Source: Kryptolebias marmoratus (lineage: Eukaryota; Chordata; Actinopteri; Cyprinodontiformes; Rivulidae). Taken from it: a stretch of 64,000 bases of DNA. Positions 35,860 to 47,905 of the stretch are shown here, one piece after another. Below the pieces are notes generated by a model. The model was given only the letters and a program-made list of their open reading frames with translations. It made no database searches and was not told where the DNA came from. The position numbers and the translations under genes are program-made. Location of the stretch: positions 14,946,223 through 15,010,222 of the forward strand of contig NC_051437.1 of NCBI RefSeq assembly GCF_001649575.2, read 5' to 3'. Position 1 is the stretch's first letter; every line of letters begins with the position of its first letter.

Positions 35860-36335
35860 GTATAAACCAACGATATGAATATTATGGCCTGTTGTGTTGT
35901 ATGTAGGATCTCAGATGTTTATTTGTATTCCCAAGCCACGTGGGAAATTAGATTGATAAAATCTATGCACATTAAGATGTAGATGTGCCGTTCAGGGGGT
36001 CGAGACGTTCCTGTGGGAGACAAATCAGAAGCAGAGAGAAGAATATGAGACGGTAGGCGGACATGACCGGAGCACAAACAGACAGCCCGGGGCCGTGTTT
36101 GAAGTAGGCCTCGGAGAGAACGTGTTGCCTTTGAGGTGTGGTGAATGTGAGAGTAACTGTCACACTGACGTGCACACACTTTCCCATTGGTGTATTTGCA
36201 TGGCGAAGTGCCTGCTGGCTAATTCCCAGGTTGGCTTAATTCAGTAATCATAGTGGCTGTTACACTAGAAAACCACAAATGTAGGAACAGATCCCTGCAA
36301 TACACCTGCAAGAGCTCAACTGCAGTGTGTGGGAA
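35860..36335. promoter_or_regulatory. Candidate regulatory element with RBPJ- and octamer-type sites
   Basis: Contains CGTGGGAA (35,939-35,946), the high-affinity form of the RBPJ/CSL (Notch) site, within CACGTGGGAA. A second TGTGGGAA lies at 36,328-36,335. CCCATTGG is followed closely by ATTTGCAT (octamer, about 36,193-36,200), and TTAATTCAGTAATCA follows. The block is complex, non-repetitive and non-coding. Factor names are assigned from motif knowledge only. Confidence 0.35.
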
Positions 36336-36879
36336 AAAACAGCAAAAACATTTCAAATCCTTTTTTTTTATTATTCTTCAACCCATTCTGCAAAGAGAGA
36401 CATAAATCTTATTCCTTTTTGTAGGTCTGTGTGTCAGTCATGCGGTGTGAAGAGGAGAGGCTGGCTGCTCTCAGGAATATCAACCTGTGGCTGTCAGCTT
36501 TATCAGATCCGAGCCACTCAGGGAGAACTAAACACACTCTTCCTCTCAGCCAGTCTCTTTCGCACACATGCACTCAAAGTAGCATACAGAAAAACACAAA
36601 CACATACTATATACTGAAAATACTTCACCTGGCACATGCAGCTCGCATATGTTTTGATCATAACAAAACAAACCTGTTGCATCTAGACTCTTAACAAAAA
36701 AAAAAGCTCTCCAAACTCCAGAACATTCAAGTCTGACAAAAACTTTTTAAGACGTGTTTATTAAAGTGCAAACACTGTAATCGATTCATAGCACTCCAAT
36801 AATAGAAGTCTCCTCTTTTGCTGAAAGGAGGACTGTATCTAAACTGAAAGAGAAATAAACATTCAGAAACCACTCAGAT
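36336..36879. other. Non-coding interval, nothing recognised
   Basis: AT-rich DNA with short A and T runs and no supportable feature. Confidence 0.4.
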
Positions 36880-37480
36880 TGAGTTTATGGTTTTGTCTTC
36901 TCTCCAGCTGTGTATCTTGCAGATGTTTTGCATCTTTTTCAGTTTGTTTTTGGTCATTGTGTTAGTTTTTTTATTTCTTTGTGGTTGTTTTAAATGTAAT
37001 TATACCCATGTTGTGCTTGTTTCTGGTCAATTTGCACTTTTTTATCTACAGGGGAGGGTTTTTTTTTAGCTAAATTTAGGATCTTGTGTTGGCAACTTCA
37101 ACTCTGTGTTTATTTGTCTGATTATCAGCAAGATCTTTTGAAAAATAATATATTATATATAATTAATATACAGAGTTGATTTTTTAAAAAGAAAAAGGTG
37201 AGGTGGGGATGATCAAACTTTAAAATGGCTCAAGATTGATCTAACAAATATGATCAACATTTGCTTTGTTTGTTTTTATCAGTCTGGACAGAAGTGTGTA
37301 ATCTCCATATCCTCTTGATGATATCTTTTGGGGGTTGGGATGAGAGTATCGCTTTTACTTTTGTTTATCTGGGTTATATATGTTGGTGTTTTGTATTTTG
37401 TATGTTTTCTTTAGTTATTGTGGGTAGTTTTGCATCTCTTTGACTTGTTTTCTTTTAGGCCTGTTCATTGTAATATAATG
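36880..37480 (+). repeat. T/G-rich degenerate low-complexity tract
   Basis: The plus strand is strongly T-rich with recurrent TTTGTGGTTGTTTT-, TTGCATCTTTTT- and TTTGCATCTCTTTG-like units at irregular intervals, and few C. It looks like an old, decayed minisatellite of the GTTTTGCATCTCTTTG type that I recall from fish genomes. Open frames here are hydrophobic only because of the T bias. Confidence 0.35.
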
Positions 37481-39929
37481 CTTTTTAAAGTCTCGGTAAA
37501 GTCTCATTTTGATGATGTCACATCCTTTGTCGATTTATGAATTAAGTTCATGCCTGGTTGTATTATCCATCTTCATATAATGTGTGGTAATTTTGAAAAA
37601 AAAATATTAATAAAGTGTTATAATATTTAAAAAATGTAAACCATTTCTAAAACACACATTTAATCTATAAAATGATTTGCAAACATTAAAAAAAATAAAA
37701 AATCTGGCCAGGAACCATGAATCGGAACAAACATACCACCATATTGTTATGACTTCACCCCTTTTCTTTTAAGCTAATATCATTTTAGGTGCTAGGTCAT
37801 GTTCATTTGTGTTAGCCGATATGTGTGTTTGTGTGTGTGTTCCCCCTTGGCAATATTATGAGTGAAAATACCTGCTGACGCACAACAGCCACACTCAGAG
37901 GTCAAAGACTTCAGAGTTTGCTTTCATTGATTCATAGCCTCAGGCACAGAGGACGCCTTGTAAACGTGTGTGTGAGTGAAGGAGAGAAAAACCGAGACGG
38001 AGCTTAAGACAGAACGTGTATGTGTCTACATCCTAATGTGTCTGCATCTTGGCGTGTCTGTCTGCATCCAGTGCTATTGCACCAAACATGGCTTCAGGCT
38101 GGCTTCTGTTTCCTGACCGGGAGGCATAGCCACCAAGCAAGGGACAAAGACCAGAAGATGTGCCCGGAGCTGGTGCTGAAATTCCTTGGAGTATTACAGA
38201 AACATCTCCATAAGGGTAAAACGGGTTGGAGGTAGTGTGAGAAGGCAACATTTGGGCAAAGAACAGGAGAGACAGTTTAATACGGGTCACACAACTTTAT
38301 GAAACTCGTTTATCACAAGTCTGTTCCCATTTCTTTCTCACACACACATCAGAAAAAAACTAAAAATGTGTTACGTATGTGTTTTACAGTAAATGGAGTC
38401 CTCAGTTTCCCTATCTGACTAATTCTCTCCAACAAACAGATGGTGTAGAGGAAAACAAAGAGACGAAAGGAGGAAACAAAAACAAAAGTGACCAAAAAGA
38501 CGAGACGTTAAGGATACAGAGTCAATGATCCTCAGTCTGCTGAGACTCTTCATGCAGGAACTGGTCACAAGTCGCTGTCAAGATTCTGAGGGATTTGCAG
38601 GCCATATGTGTTCAAGTTTGTGGTTTAACAGCACCAAAAGCTCTTTGTTTGCCATTATTCATCCAAGCTAATCCTGAAATAAGTAGAAAGAGCTGCTTCT
38701 GGAGAGTATAAAAAGTGCCACATCAGATTCAAGCAAAAAAAATAAAAAAAATTAAAAAGGAGTCTGCTAACAGAGCTAATGTACAAGGAAATATCTTATC
38801 TTCTTCTGGCATGTTAGACTTTTACCTAATCATATATAGAGAGTTTTAAAAAACAGACTTAAAAGTAGTAATATCGGATAGATCAATATGCGCCTATATA
38901 GAAGTCCCAAAACAAAAATATTGCTCTGGTAAAAAATGTTTGCGCTCCTTGTTTTCTTTTCATGGCCATATGACAGTCTCCCTTTGTTCATACGCCATCT
39001 ATCTGTTTAGAATGAAGCCAGATATTTTTCGCTGAACTGTAAAAGTAAACAGTGCTGTGGAAGTCCCTCCATTTCCTGCTGACATCCTGTCATGGGTATT
39101 TATGCACACGCATACACACACACACTCACAAAGTACAAGGTGGGGAATGCTCTTTCTCCATTTCCCAGCAAAGCCATGCCTGTCAGCACTACTTTTTCTT
39201 CACTGACCTGTCATAACCGCTACACAAACAGGTGGATCAGGGGTGAAGCTAAAGTCATAAGAAATGGGCAGAAACATTTAACTCTACACTGACTACCGCT
39301 GGTAAAATGTCAAGGATTTAATTCAAAACTGCTCAGTCAAGTTTCGCTTTAGGCGAGATAAGTTGCATAAAGTTTCATTTAGTGTCTCATCTTCCATCAG
39401 TGCTGCCAGGCCAAACCCCAAATAGATTTAACATCTTTTCTTTATTAAAAAAAATCCTTCAAACTGTTGCCAGCGTTTAGATTATTCACAGGTCCTCGCA
39501 TGATTTGCAACAGTTATCGCCTCATGATAGTTACCATGAAACCACAAAAATCATAAAGCTTATTGAAACCCTTATTGATGCTGTGTATTACAGGCTGCAA
39601 ACTGCGACAGCTGAGAATCCAACGTGACATTTTAGACATGAAAGTTAGCAAATATGTAAGCACATGACAAAAGTGGTTAGAGGAGAAGCGTTATTGTAAA
39701 AAGAAAAAATCTCCAATCCACAATGATCTGATAAAAACAACAAAGGCATCTATTCTTGACAATCCTCCTTAATTAACAGCATCTAGGGAAGAGGCTGCAC
39801 TATTAACAAGGACATGATTCTCTCATCCTGACCATCTGCTTTCCAAAAACTATTGAAAATTTAAAAAAACAACACAAAACAAACCGAAGTATTTCAGACA
39901 AGAACAGGAAAGTTAGATGTGTGATACTT
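37481..39929. other. Non-coding interval, nothing recognised
   Basis: AT-rich DNA with short CA tracts (near 39,112-39,127) and A runs. The patch 38,020-38,230 is more GC-rich, with open frames on both strands (71 and 85 codons), but neither has a domain. No repeat family is seen. Confidence 0.45.
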
Positions 39930-40240
39930 TGTGTTATGATTTGATCAGAGGGGATATGAAATATTCATCTGTGGTCTCCTGCAGGGATGGTGTGCCGTTA
40001 AAAAGGCATTGATTTGACAAGCCAAACAAATGCTGATGAGGGCTGATAATCAATGAAGGCATTGATGACAGTGTGTGGTGGCCCTGGGCTCTGAGCTATT
40101 GGATGGGCTCAGTGTGAATAATGAATGAGGAGTTTCCTGATTGATCAGCGAGGTTGTCTCTTCAGACACTCAGCTGGCATTTCAATGGGGCCTGGAGGAC
40201 TAGAGGCAACACACCGACAACACAACTGTCACGGGCATCC
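39930..40240. promoter_or_regulatory. Candidate regulatory element with PBX/HOX- and MEIS-type motifs
   Basis: TGATTGAT (40,138-40,145) is a PBX-HOX-type composite site and TGACAG (40,066-40,071) a MEIS/TGIF-type site. ATTGATTTGACA and GATAATCAATG are further related motifs within 150 bp. The block is non-repetitive, has no coding frame and is more GC-rich than its flanks. Confidence 0.35.
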
Positions 40241-41129
40241 TGCAGGACTTGGTCGCATCACAGCTTCGCAACAAGATGAAGGACAAGATGTGAATCGATG
40301 CTGTCCACTCATGGTAGGAAAAAACAGACTATTAAACATATGAATGAGTGGGGATTCTTGAATAAATGGTGTCAGTAAATGTGAGAGACCAGAAGCAGAT
40401 GTGAAGCAGACTTGAAGGAGTGGGTAAACAGTTGGGCCCTTAGCGAGTTTGTCCTTGAGTACAAAATGTCTGGACTGCATGTCTGGTACCAAACGTGCAC
40501 AAACACACACCCAAACACTGGCAAAAAACCCTACACACAGGTGACAGCAGTGGTATACTGCATTACATTTTGTCATCTCCCTGGCTTTTTCACACCAGTG
40601 CTGAATGTCAACTCTCTTATTCTTTTGTACTTGGAGGCGGTGGGGGCGAATGACGAGGGGGAATAAAAACAGCAAACAACAAAAAGGGTCCCCAACAATG
40701 CCGCTATCTTTACAGCATCTACCGCCGCTGTCTCCTTCTCTTCACCCTCCTCTTCTTCTCTTAGTCCCTTTGTACCCCCCCCCGCACACCCTCTCCACGT
40801 TCATACTCCCTCACAGAATATCACTTAGCACTGCCCTTGAATCCTCCTCCGTAAGAGCACACACCGAGGCGTGTTCTGAAAAGATTTGAGGAAACAAAGT
40901 CGGCAGGATGTCGCTGCCGTTATGACACTGATCGACTCAAGCTGATTTTGTCTTAAGGTAAATGCAGCAAGTTCTGGGCCATACTTTTGTGTTACAGCGC
41001 AGGAAGTAATTAGAAACTACTAATAATGAAACATGGTCGACAATAATGTCGTGTCCCTAAATTATTTGCTTTGTGTAACTAGTTCAGTGTCCCATCTCTC
41101 TCTGTGAACTCTGAGTTTCTCTCCCAGTG
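40241..41129. other. Non-coding interval with a pyrimidine-rich tract
   Basis: About 40,725-40,815 is C/T-rich, with a C run near 40,776-40,784. A 148-codon minus frame (40,675-40,229) shows no domain. Nothing else is recognised. Confidence 0.45.
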
Positions 41130-41255
41130 TGAGTATTTATTTTCCAAGGATGAGAATGATTATGCAAATGAGTGAAAAGAGCATCAATCTGTCTAGCCAA
41201 TAAGAAACTCCTCCATAATTTGGTTTCAACTAATTAGCCAATTCATCTGTTCTTT
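41130..41255. promoter_or_regulatory. Candidate regulatory element with octamer and TAAT sites
   Basis: ATGCAAAT (41,162-41,169) is the exact POU octamer, preceded by ATGATT. Downstream come ATCAATCTG, CCAATAAG and ACTAATTAGCCAATTC (about 41,229-41,244), all within 85 bp. The block ends at a poly(T) run (about 41,254-41,264). Inferred from motif density only. Confidence 0.35.
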
Positions 41256-42779
41256 TTTTTTTTTACTTCCAACATAAATATGAATACCTCCGCTGCTATT
41301 CTCTCTCCATTTCTCCCATTCTCTGATGTTTTAAAAGATAAACGTTTTCCTCTCACATCCCTCTCAACCATTTGTCAATTTGTTTATTTATGTCTCTTTT
41401 ATTTAAGCATTTTTGTGCTATCTTTTCTTGCTTCATTCCCAACTCTCACAGAATTCTGATTACATAAATCCAGCTATAAAGTTCTGAAACCTCAAATCAA
41501 AAACAAGACAAATTTTTTGAAATTCTCTTGAATATATGTTAACAAATCAGAGCATTACCACCATCTATTAACCTGGAGAGTACAGATTTTCCAGCAGTTT
41601 GAGAACATGGATCCAGATAAGTATGTCACTCCCCAAACTTGGTTCAGAAGAGATTTACTGTTGCCTGGATCTGTTGTGTTTACAATTAGTATAAATCCTT
41701 GGTATGTTCCCCAAATAAGATCCTGATAACAGGCGCTGAATTTTGTCTCTGCATCTTAAAAATGTTCTGATTCAATGCAAACCATCATTCAGGCCCCAGA
41801 TTCTCTAAAATAAATCCTGACTCCTGTGCATGTTCTGAAAGCTACTAAACTTCAGCTAACTATGTAAAATCTTCAGTGAAAATCGGTAGCCTAATGACAT
41901 ACCTATAAACCCAGGTCAGCATCACTGCTGCTGTATCAAAATGACTAAAATGTGAAGTAGCATGTTAGCCTGGTTTATCATATACCCTGTAGTTAATAGC
42001 TTTTGGCAAAGACCCAGTTTTCACCCTTGCTGGTCTGAATAACCAGCCTTGTTCCTGGACTTAAGCCAACCAAATTCTCCCCCCCCATGGACATCTGAAA
42101 AACTAAGCAGTTTACGCTGTAAGACAGAGCACAGAAGAGCAATGGTGAGTGAGAATAGCTAATACCAATGTTTGTTCCTCTCAATTACAGTTTTAAATGG
42201 AAATCAATGTTGCAGAGGGAGTGAGTGTAGCTCCAGACATTGGGGTGATAATCACATTAAGACAGGGCTTAAATCAACACCAGACCTTGGCCTCTGGAGG
42301 GGGAAAAACAACAGAGAAAGAGTGGAGACTATTCAATTTTCTCGCTCCCTCGTAATCTATCCATCACTCTCATACAACGGTCGTCTCCAGCTCCCAAAAC
42401 CGCTGTCTGGTTGCCAGGATACCACCCATAAGTTTCACCATGGTAACATCTGGAATAAAGGTGGGTGGGCAAGCTGCCAGGACAGGCCTGCAGTTTCACT
42501 GTGGCCATAAAACTAACAAAAATAAATCTTTTTTTTTTCTTCAACCGCTCTCCCTAGCATGACACACACACATACAGTAGACACACAGCCATGTACATCT
42601 CAGCCAATTTAATCCAACCTAACCGTTTCTCAGTGACAGCAATAAACATACAGCGAAGGGGCTCTTGTTCAACTCACTTACTCCAGCAGCCTAAACAGAG
42701 CAATAAACATGAAGCTTAACTGGCATTTTTGTATGCACTTTTCGTATTAATGTTGCAACAGCAGGCTGTATCACTGTGT
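41256..42779. other. Non-coding interval, nothing recognised
   Basis: AT-rich DNA, then mixed DNA. A 112-codon open frame at 42,172-42,510 has no domain or splice context. No repeat family is recognised. Confidence 0.45.
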
Positions 42780-43140
42780 GGGCATCAGCAAGGAGTGGAG
42801 CCACTGATGACGGAGGCACAGGATTTCAGTGGGACGAGAGGAGTGTCACTAACAGGCCGGTGAGATATACTCTGATGAACGGCTTGACTGCATTTTACAA
42901 ACTGCCTGCAATTGATTTCAACTAGTAGAGAAATCTAAATTACAGTTTTATACTGGCAGCAGCGATAATTTCAACAATCCACAAAAAAAAAAAGTTTCAT
43001 CTCTGATTGTTGCAGAGCTCCTTAATAGACGACAGCTTGAATGAATATGGATCATAATTAACTCCCTGTACTGCCATCTGAAGGTGGCAGGAGCAGTTTG
43101 TGCTCCATCTGCGCTCGGATTTAAGTGATGTGTCTTTTCA
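42780..43140. promoter_or_regulatory. Candidate non-coding regulatory element
   Basis: Complex block containing GCAATTGATTTCAAC, TCATAATTAACTCC, CTGATTGTTGCAG and a GCCATCTGAAGGTGGCAG inverted repeat (about 43,073-43,090). It has no coding frame. It is interrupted only by a short A run near 42,984-42,994. Confidence 0.3.
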
Positions 43141-43896
43141 AACCATGACTACGCCTCTCAGACCCACAATGTCAAAGTCTGTTTGTGTGTGTGAAAACTG
43201 ACAATGACTTTTCCAAATGTAATTACAAACAGGACAGCAAAACAAGATAAACATTGTTTTTGAACTTTAGAAAAAGAATACGTAGGAAACTGTTTCCATA
43301 CTCTCTTTATCCTGTTCAGGTTGGGGCCACGGCCTGCTTTAGGTCATACAGTTTGATATGAAAGAAGACTCAAAAACCAAGCTATTTGGTAACATTATGA
43401 GGAAAGGTTAATTTGGGAAAGGAGTCATTATGCAATAAAAAGTATATTTAAAAACATATATGAAGTTTGACAAATACACAGCAGGTGCATCTTCCCCCAA
43501 CTTCCATTAAAACTAAGATCAATCATCTCCTCTGGATGGAACAAAATGCAGATTTTTTTTTGTGGCTCTAACAGCTAAAACCCTTTGCAATATGTTTATT
43601 TTATACTAGCTTTTTTTAAATTTATTATTGAAAAATTGCAGAAAAAAACATGTAAACTCTTTCATAGGATTTTACTTCCATTGTCGAATAATAAAATTTG
43701 AATATAGCACAAATGATTCAAATAAAATGCTCAGTAAAAAAGGTTCACTTGTGTATTTAAAGCGATTCATTTTTAAATGCTGCTCTAAAGTGTGTGTTTT
43801 ATCAGTTGTGAATAAAAGTTAGAGCTTGTGTTGCTCCTGACGGAGCAGTGTCTTACTGTTTCCCACTGAAAACTTATTTATGAACAAAAACAGGTA
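43141..43896. other. AT-rich non-coding interval
   Basis: Nothing recognised. Confidence 0.4.
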
Positions 43897-43922
43897 CCCC
43901 CCCCCCCCAAAAAAAAAAAAAA
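43897..43922 (+). repeat. C12-A14 homopolymer junction
   Basis: Twelve C are followed directly by fourteen A. The exact lengths may be affected by sequencing error. Confidence 0.85.
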
Positions 43923-43978
43923 GTTTATTATAACATTCAAGGCATATCTTATTGTATACAACAAAGAAAGCTGAAACT

Positions 43979-44585
43979 GGTAAAAGGGTAGTTTCGATTT
44001 TGAAGGGGAAATCTGTGAAATATGAATAATTATTATCTTACCTAATGTAGACAGATTTTTTAACAACTTCTGTTTGGAGAAATAGTGTTTAATTCTGCCT
44101 GGACTGGTGAGCTAACATCTAGACTGAGAGGGGCAAAGACCAGAGTGACTTGCAATTACATTAGAAACAACTGAAACCTAAAAGAAAAGTCATAGCAGTT
44201 CATATGAACGCTATTTTATAAACCTAAATATGAAATTCCAGCAGGAATATTATGACATTCCTGCAGGAAGTAATCCAGAATCCACCAGAAGGGCTACAGC
44301 TAGTTAGTTTTCAAATAACCATAAAATTCTACTTTATTAATCACAGAATTCATAATAGGTGACAATGTAGAGGTTTACTAAATAGCATTTTTTGAACTGC
44401 TATACACATTTTTGAAACCTTTTTATTTTCTTCAGACGACAGCATGTCACTTTGGTCGGACAAGTCGTTAGCTGATCAGTCTATCGTTCCAAACTGAGGT
44501 TGTTCAAAGAACTATCTACATCAAGTAAGATAGCAATGACTTTGTTAGGTTATTGTATTATTTGGTATATAAGGATTTTAGTATA
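43979..44585 (+). mobile_element. R2 element, copy 2 (MITE-like, decayed right end)
   Basis: The left end TAAAAGGGTAGTTTCGATTT with TTGAAGGGG matches the family start. Internal landmarks are GGAGAAATAGTGTTTAATTC, GTTCATATGAACGC, and CAGGAATATTATGACATTCC, which itself forms an inverted repeat GCAGGAAT...ATTCCTGC. The right terminal repeat is too diverged to place exactly. It has no transposase ORF. Confidence 0.55.
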
Positions 44586-46439
44586 GCTGACTGGAGTAAC
44601 AGACAGTCGCTGCCCACCACTGAGCTACACCTTAATGTTCCTCTCTCTTTCTTTGACTTCTGGTTTAACAGTTCTTCTGTGTCCTTAATTACAGTGTAAT
44701 GTCATCACAATCCCACTTTCCCATTTTCCCATCCATTGTATTAGAATTCAATACCCTAATGCTGGAAGGAAGACCCCCACCCTCACGACAACCACCACAC
44801 ACACACATACACACACAAACACAGGTTCCCCATTCTGTGCACATGCTTGGAGGGTGAAGATATGCAAAGCGTCACCATCATCAAAACAAAAACTGCAAGA
44901 GAATATAGGGCAATTGAGCGAATTAAAATGCATCCCGGGAGACACGTCTTTCTTTCTCTTCTTGCTCATTTCCCCACTGCTCACGCAGAAGAAAAAGGCT
45001 TCTCTTTTTTATTTAGTTCAGACGAAAGAGCCCAATTCTGACCAGATGATGGTCCAAGAAACAACAACAACATCTCTGTATTTATGATTTGATTATTAAA
45101 CGGACTTGCTGACAACTATTTAGACAAAATTCTGGTTCAACTAAGGACACACAAAGCGTAAACAATATTTTCAATAAATCTGATTGAAAAATGATTACAA
45201 GGGAGGCAGAAAAGGGGAAGTTTAAGGCCAAGAATATGGTTGGGTTTTACAACAACAAACTAAATTAGTCTGGAAATACGAAAATAAAATGAAGCTATAA
45301 AATTATATACCACACAATGGGAAATGCCTTTGTGTCTACCAGAATTTTTGTGCTGATCACAGCTGCAATAAATGCCTCAAACTAAGATTTTCACAGAAGA
45401 TTTCCAATCTTATTGACCCAAGATGGCACTTAGAAAAGACTCACATGTATGTAATTCAATGAATTCAAGTAACAACAAATTATTTTTTGCTAATTGGAAA
45501 ATTTATTTTAGTAAAATTGTTAAAAAAAAACAGGTGTCAGATAGATGGACACCCAAACAAACCGAGCCCACACAAATATAGGACATAAAAAGCAAGACTG
45601 ATGTAAATGTGTCTTAATGTGCACACAACTTAAACTTAATGCATGCAGGTTTTTATTCAACATTGTCACCATGAGATTTCAAGAAAACATTTCCCTAAAA
45701 ATGGTTCTGATTGCTTTGTCATCCGTTGTTTTTTGGTTGACTGTAGATATGTCTGGCTATCGCATACAGCAAACCAAGATTCCTATGAAAATAGACAAAA
45801 TTTCTGAATTAATCTTCAAGATTGATCAAGAGACAACAGCTGGTCAGTCAAAAGGAATAAAACCTCTTTTACTATCAAAATATAAAACGGTTTTCCCAGA
45901 AGTAGAAAGGTGGCTGTAGGTCAGTCACATAAATGGCAAACTGAGAGACATACTGTAGAAGGAAATAAATGGAAGGGCAAAAAGCAGGAGAAGAGAAGGA
46001 GGTGGTGAGTAAAAACAAGGGAACACTGAGAGGTATGTGTTCAGCCAATGTGCAGACAGCTGCTTGTCAATAAACCAATGAAAAGGTCAAACAAGCTGGT
46101 GGCTGGAGAGTAGCCATCGAGAGCTTCACTTCATCTGACCAGCTAGATTAGCAGAGGGTTCAAAGAGCACTGCTGCGTTTCTGTTAGTTTGCCTTTCTTT
46201 CTATTCAAATACCTGTTACCTAATCGCTAAAACAACTACTGTAGATCCTTTTCAGAACATGAAGAGAATGTTGGGCTCCTGTAGGAAGAATTCCCCAAAA
46301 TATTCCACAGATGTGTTGTTGTTTTGTTTTTTTTTTCTATTCTACAGAACTTGGTTGTGAATGATGATAGGATTCCCCAAGACACTTGAGTTGTTTTGAA
46401 GTAAATCGCTACTGTAAATGTTTTTGTTTGAGCTATAAT
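44586..46439. other. Non-coding interval, nothing recognised
   Basis: Short CA tract at about 44,798-44,820. A 100-codon open frame (45,617-45,919) shows no domain. No repeat family is recognised. Confidence 0.45.
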
Positions 46440-46790
46440 AGTGCCTTGATTCATCTTCGCGAGGGAGAGAGAAAGGAACCACCCGCATGTTCTGCTTTAA
46501 TCCACAGCACTTAATCTTTGTGGAAAAGGCTCCGCTTATCGTCTTTCCTGCATGTAAGTCTGTTTTTATCTGCTCCTCTCCTCCTCAGACATGCACACAC
46601 ACACACGCACACACACGACTGTACAAAGACCCACAATGTGTGTTAAGCAAGTGCATGTAATTACCTCAGAACAACGGTGCTACAAAATGCCACACAGCGT
46701 TTGCATCAGCGTGTATGTGTTTAGAGTTTTGTAATTAGCAGAATACATTTAAATACATTTGGCTAAAACACTCCTGGGAGAGTTCCTGTT
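46440..46790. promoter_or_regulatory. Candidate non-coding regulatory element
   Basis: Two complex patches flank a CA repeat (46,594-46,617). The left patch has TTTAATCCACAGCACTTAAT and TTTGTGGAAAAGGCTCCGC, and the right has ATGTAATTACCTC and TTTTGTAATTAGCAG homeodomain-type cores. There is no coding frame. This is weak, composition-based support. Confidence 0.25.
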
Positions 46791-47179
46791 TGCTGTGTCT
46801 GCCTCAATCTCTTGCTCCCTTTCTTCTCCCTGCTTGTGTCTCACAATGCCTGCAGTGCTCATTTTCTTTCAAATTTACAGATCAAACTCTTCCCTTCATG
46901 GATTGGTGTTCTGTTCTCTCCTTCATGATGCACCGCACCAGATTCTGGTCAATCAATGGACCTAACAACCCCACTGTGAAGTTTGCATAATGGTGGACCA
47001 CTTTGAATGAACATAAACCACCACATGTGGCCATATGACTACTGAATAACTCAACTCATATGAGTCTAATATCATTACATATCTGAACTAATGCTGAATT
47101 CTGAAACAGTTTTTGTTTATGTGATCTAAAGGTCAATGGAAGCCTGGTCTAAAAGCCTTCAAGTACACTTTTTTTATTC
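46791..47179. other. Non-coding interval, nothing recognised
   Basis: Mixed composition with no supportable feature. Confidence 0.4.
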
Positions 47180-47395
47180 AATGTAGGATGGTTTATATCA
47201 CTGGACACACTCCTCTAGTAACAGGCAACCTTTCCCTGGAGCTCCTGCCTGCTCATCATGCCAGTCTTAATTATTCAGCAGGCAGCCCGGTGTCTTTCAT
47301 CTCTCTGTTAATTGCTGCGGTCGACTTCTCACTGGGACTGTTGCTCCCATTGAAAGCCCCCACTTGTGCTGCATTGTACCACCACAGGATGCATG
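47180..47395. promoter_or_regulatory. Candidate non-coding regulatory element
   Basis: GC-raised, non-repetitive block with two RGYAAC-type half-sites in tandem (GTAACAGGCAACC, 47,218-47,230), CTTAATTATTCAGCAGGCAG and CTGTTAATTGCTGC. A 77-codon frame spans it but has no domain and starts within the AT-rich left flank. The block ends shortly before a compound microsatellite. Confidence 0.3.
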
Positions 47396-47414
47396 TGGAG
47401 CAGTTTTATATCTC

Positions 47415-47467
47415 TGAGTGAGTGAGTGAGTGAGTGAGTGAGTGTGTGTGTGTGTGTGTGTGTGTGT
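47415..47467 (+). repeat. Compound (GAGT)n-(GT)n microsatellite
   Basis: About seven GAGT units pass directly into about twelve GT units, which suggests that GT expanded from one end of the tetramer array. Confidence 0.95.
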
Positions 47468-47724
47468 ATTTACTGACTGGAACTTAGCATCGGGGCAAGA
47501 AAGTCACAGTTAGTGACTTCTTTAAATATGCAATCATATGTCTGATAACACCTACAGGTTTTATGTGTCAAAGTGTGACAACAATAAAAGCTTAGGCCTG
47601 ATTTATGACCAAATTTCCTCTCAACTGTCTATTGGACTGCAAAGCCCTTGAGAAATGTTGTTGTCTGCATCAGTCTGTACCTGATGGACTCTTTTTGTCT
47701 CTGATTGTCCACTGTGTGGTGCCC

Positions 47725-47905
47725 ACATTTACAGCTAGTCAATTAAGAATTTCTAATTAACTAGCATGCATGTATTTGGACTGTGGGAGGAAACTGAAGT
47801 ACCCACAGAAAACTCACAGATGCACAGGGAGAACAGGGAAACTCCTCACAGAAAAGCCCCAGCCTAAATTTGAACCGCTGTGAAGCGACAATAACACCAC
47901 CCTGC
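47725..47905 (+). repeat. Dispersed deuterostome/teleost repeat fragment
   Basis: The unit around TTTGGACTGTGGGAGGAAAC, then AGTACCCACAGAAAACTCAC, GGGAGAACAGGGAAACTCC and a final ACAATAACACCACCCTGC, is one that I recall as extremely widespread in fish and other animal genomes. This copy is diverged and has small indels. The family name is uncertain to me. It is not coding. Confidence 0.6.

Noticed and set aside
36887..37443. Hydrophobic frames resembling membrane proteins (two of 60 codons)
   Set aside because: The T-rich strand yields phenylalanine, leucine and valine. There is no start or splice context and no homologous pattern.
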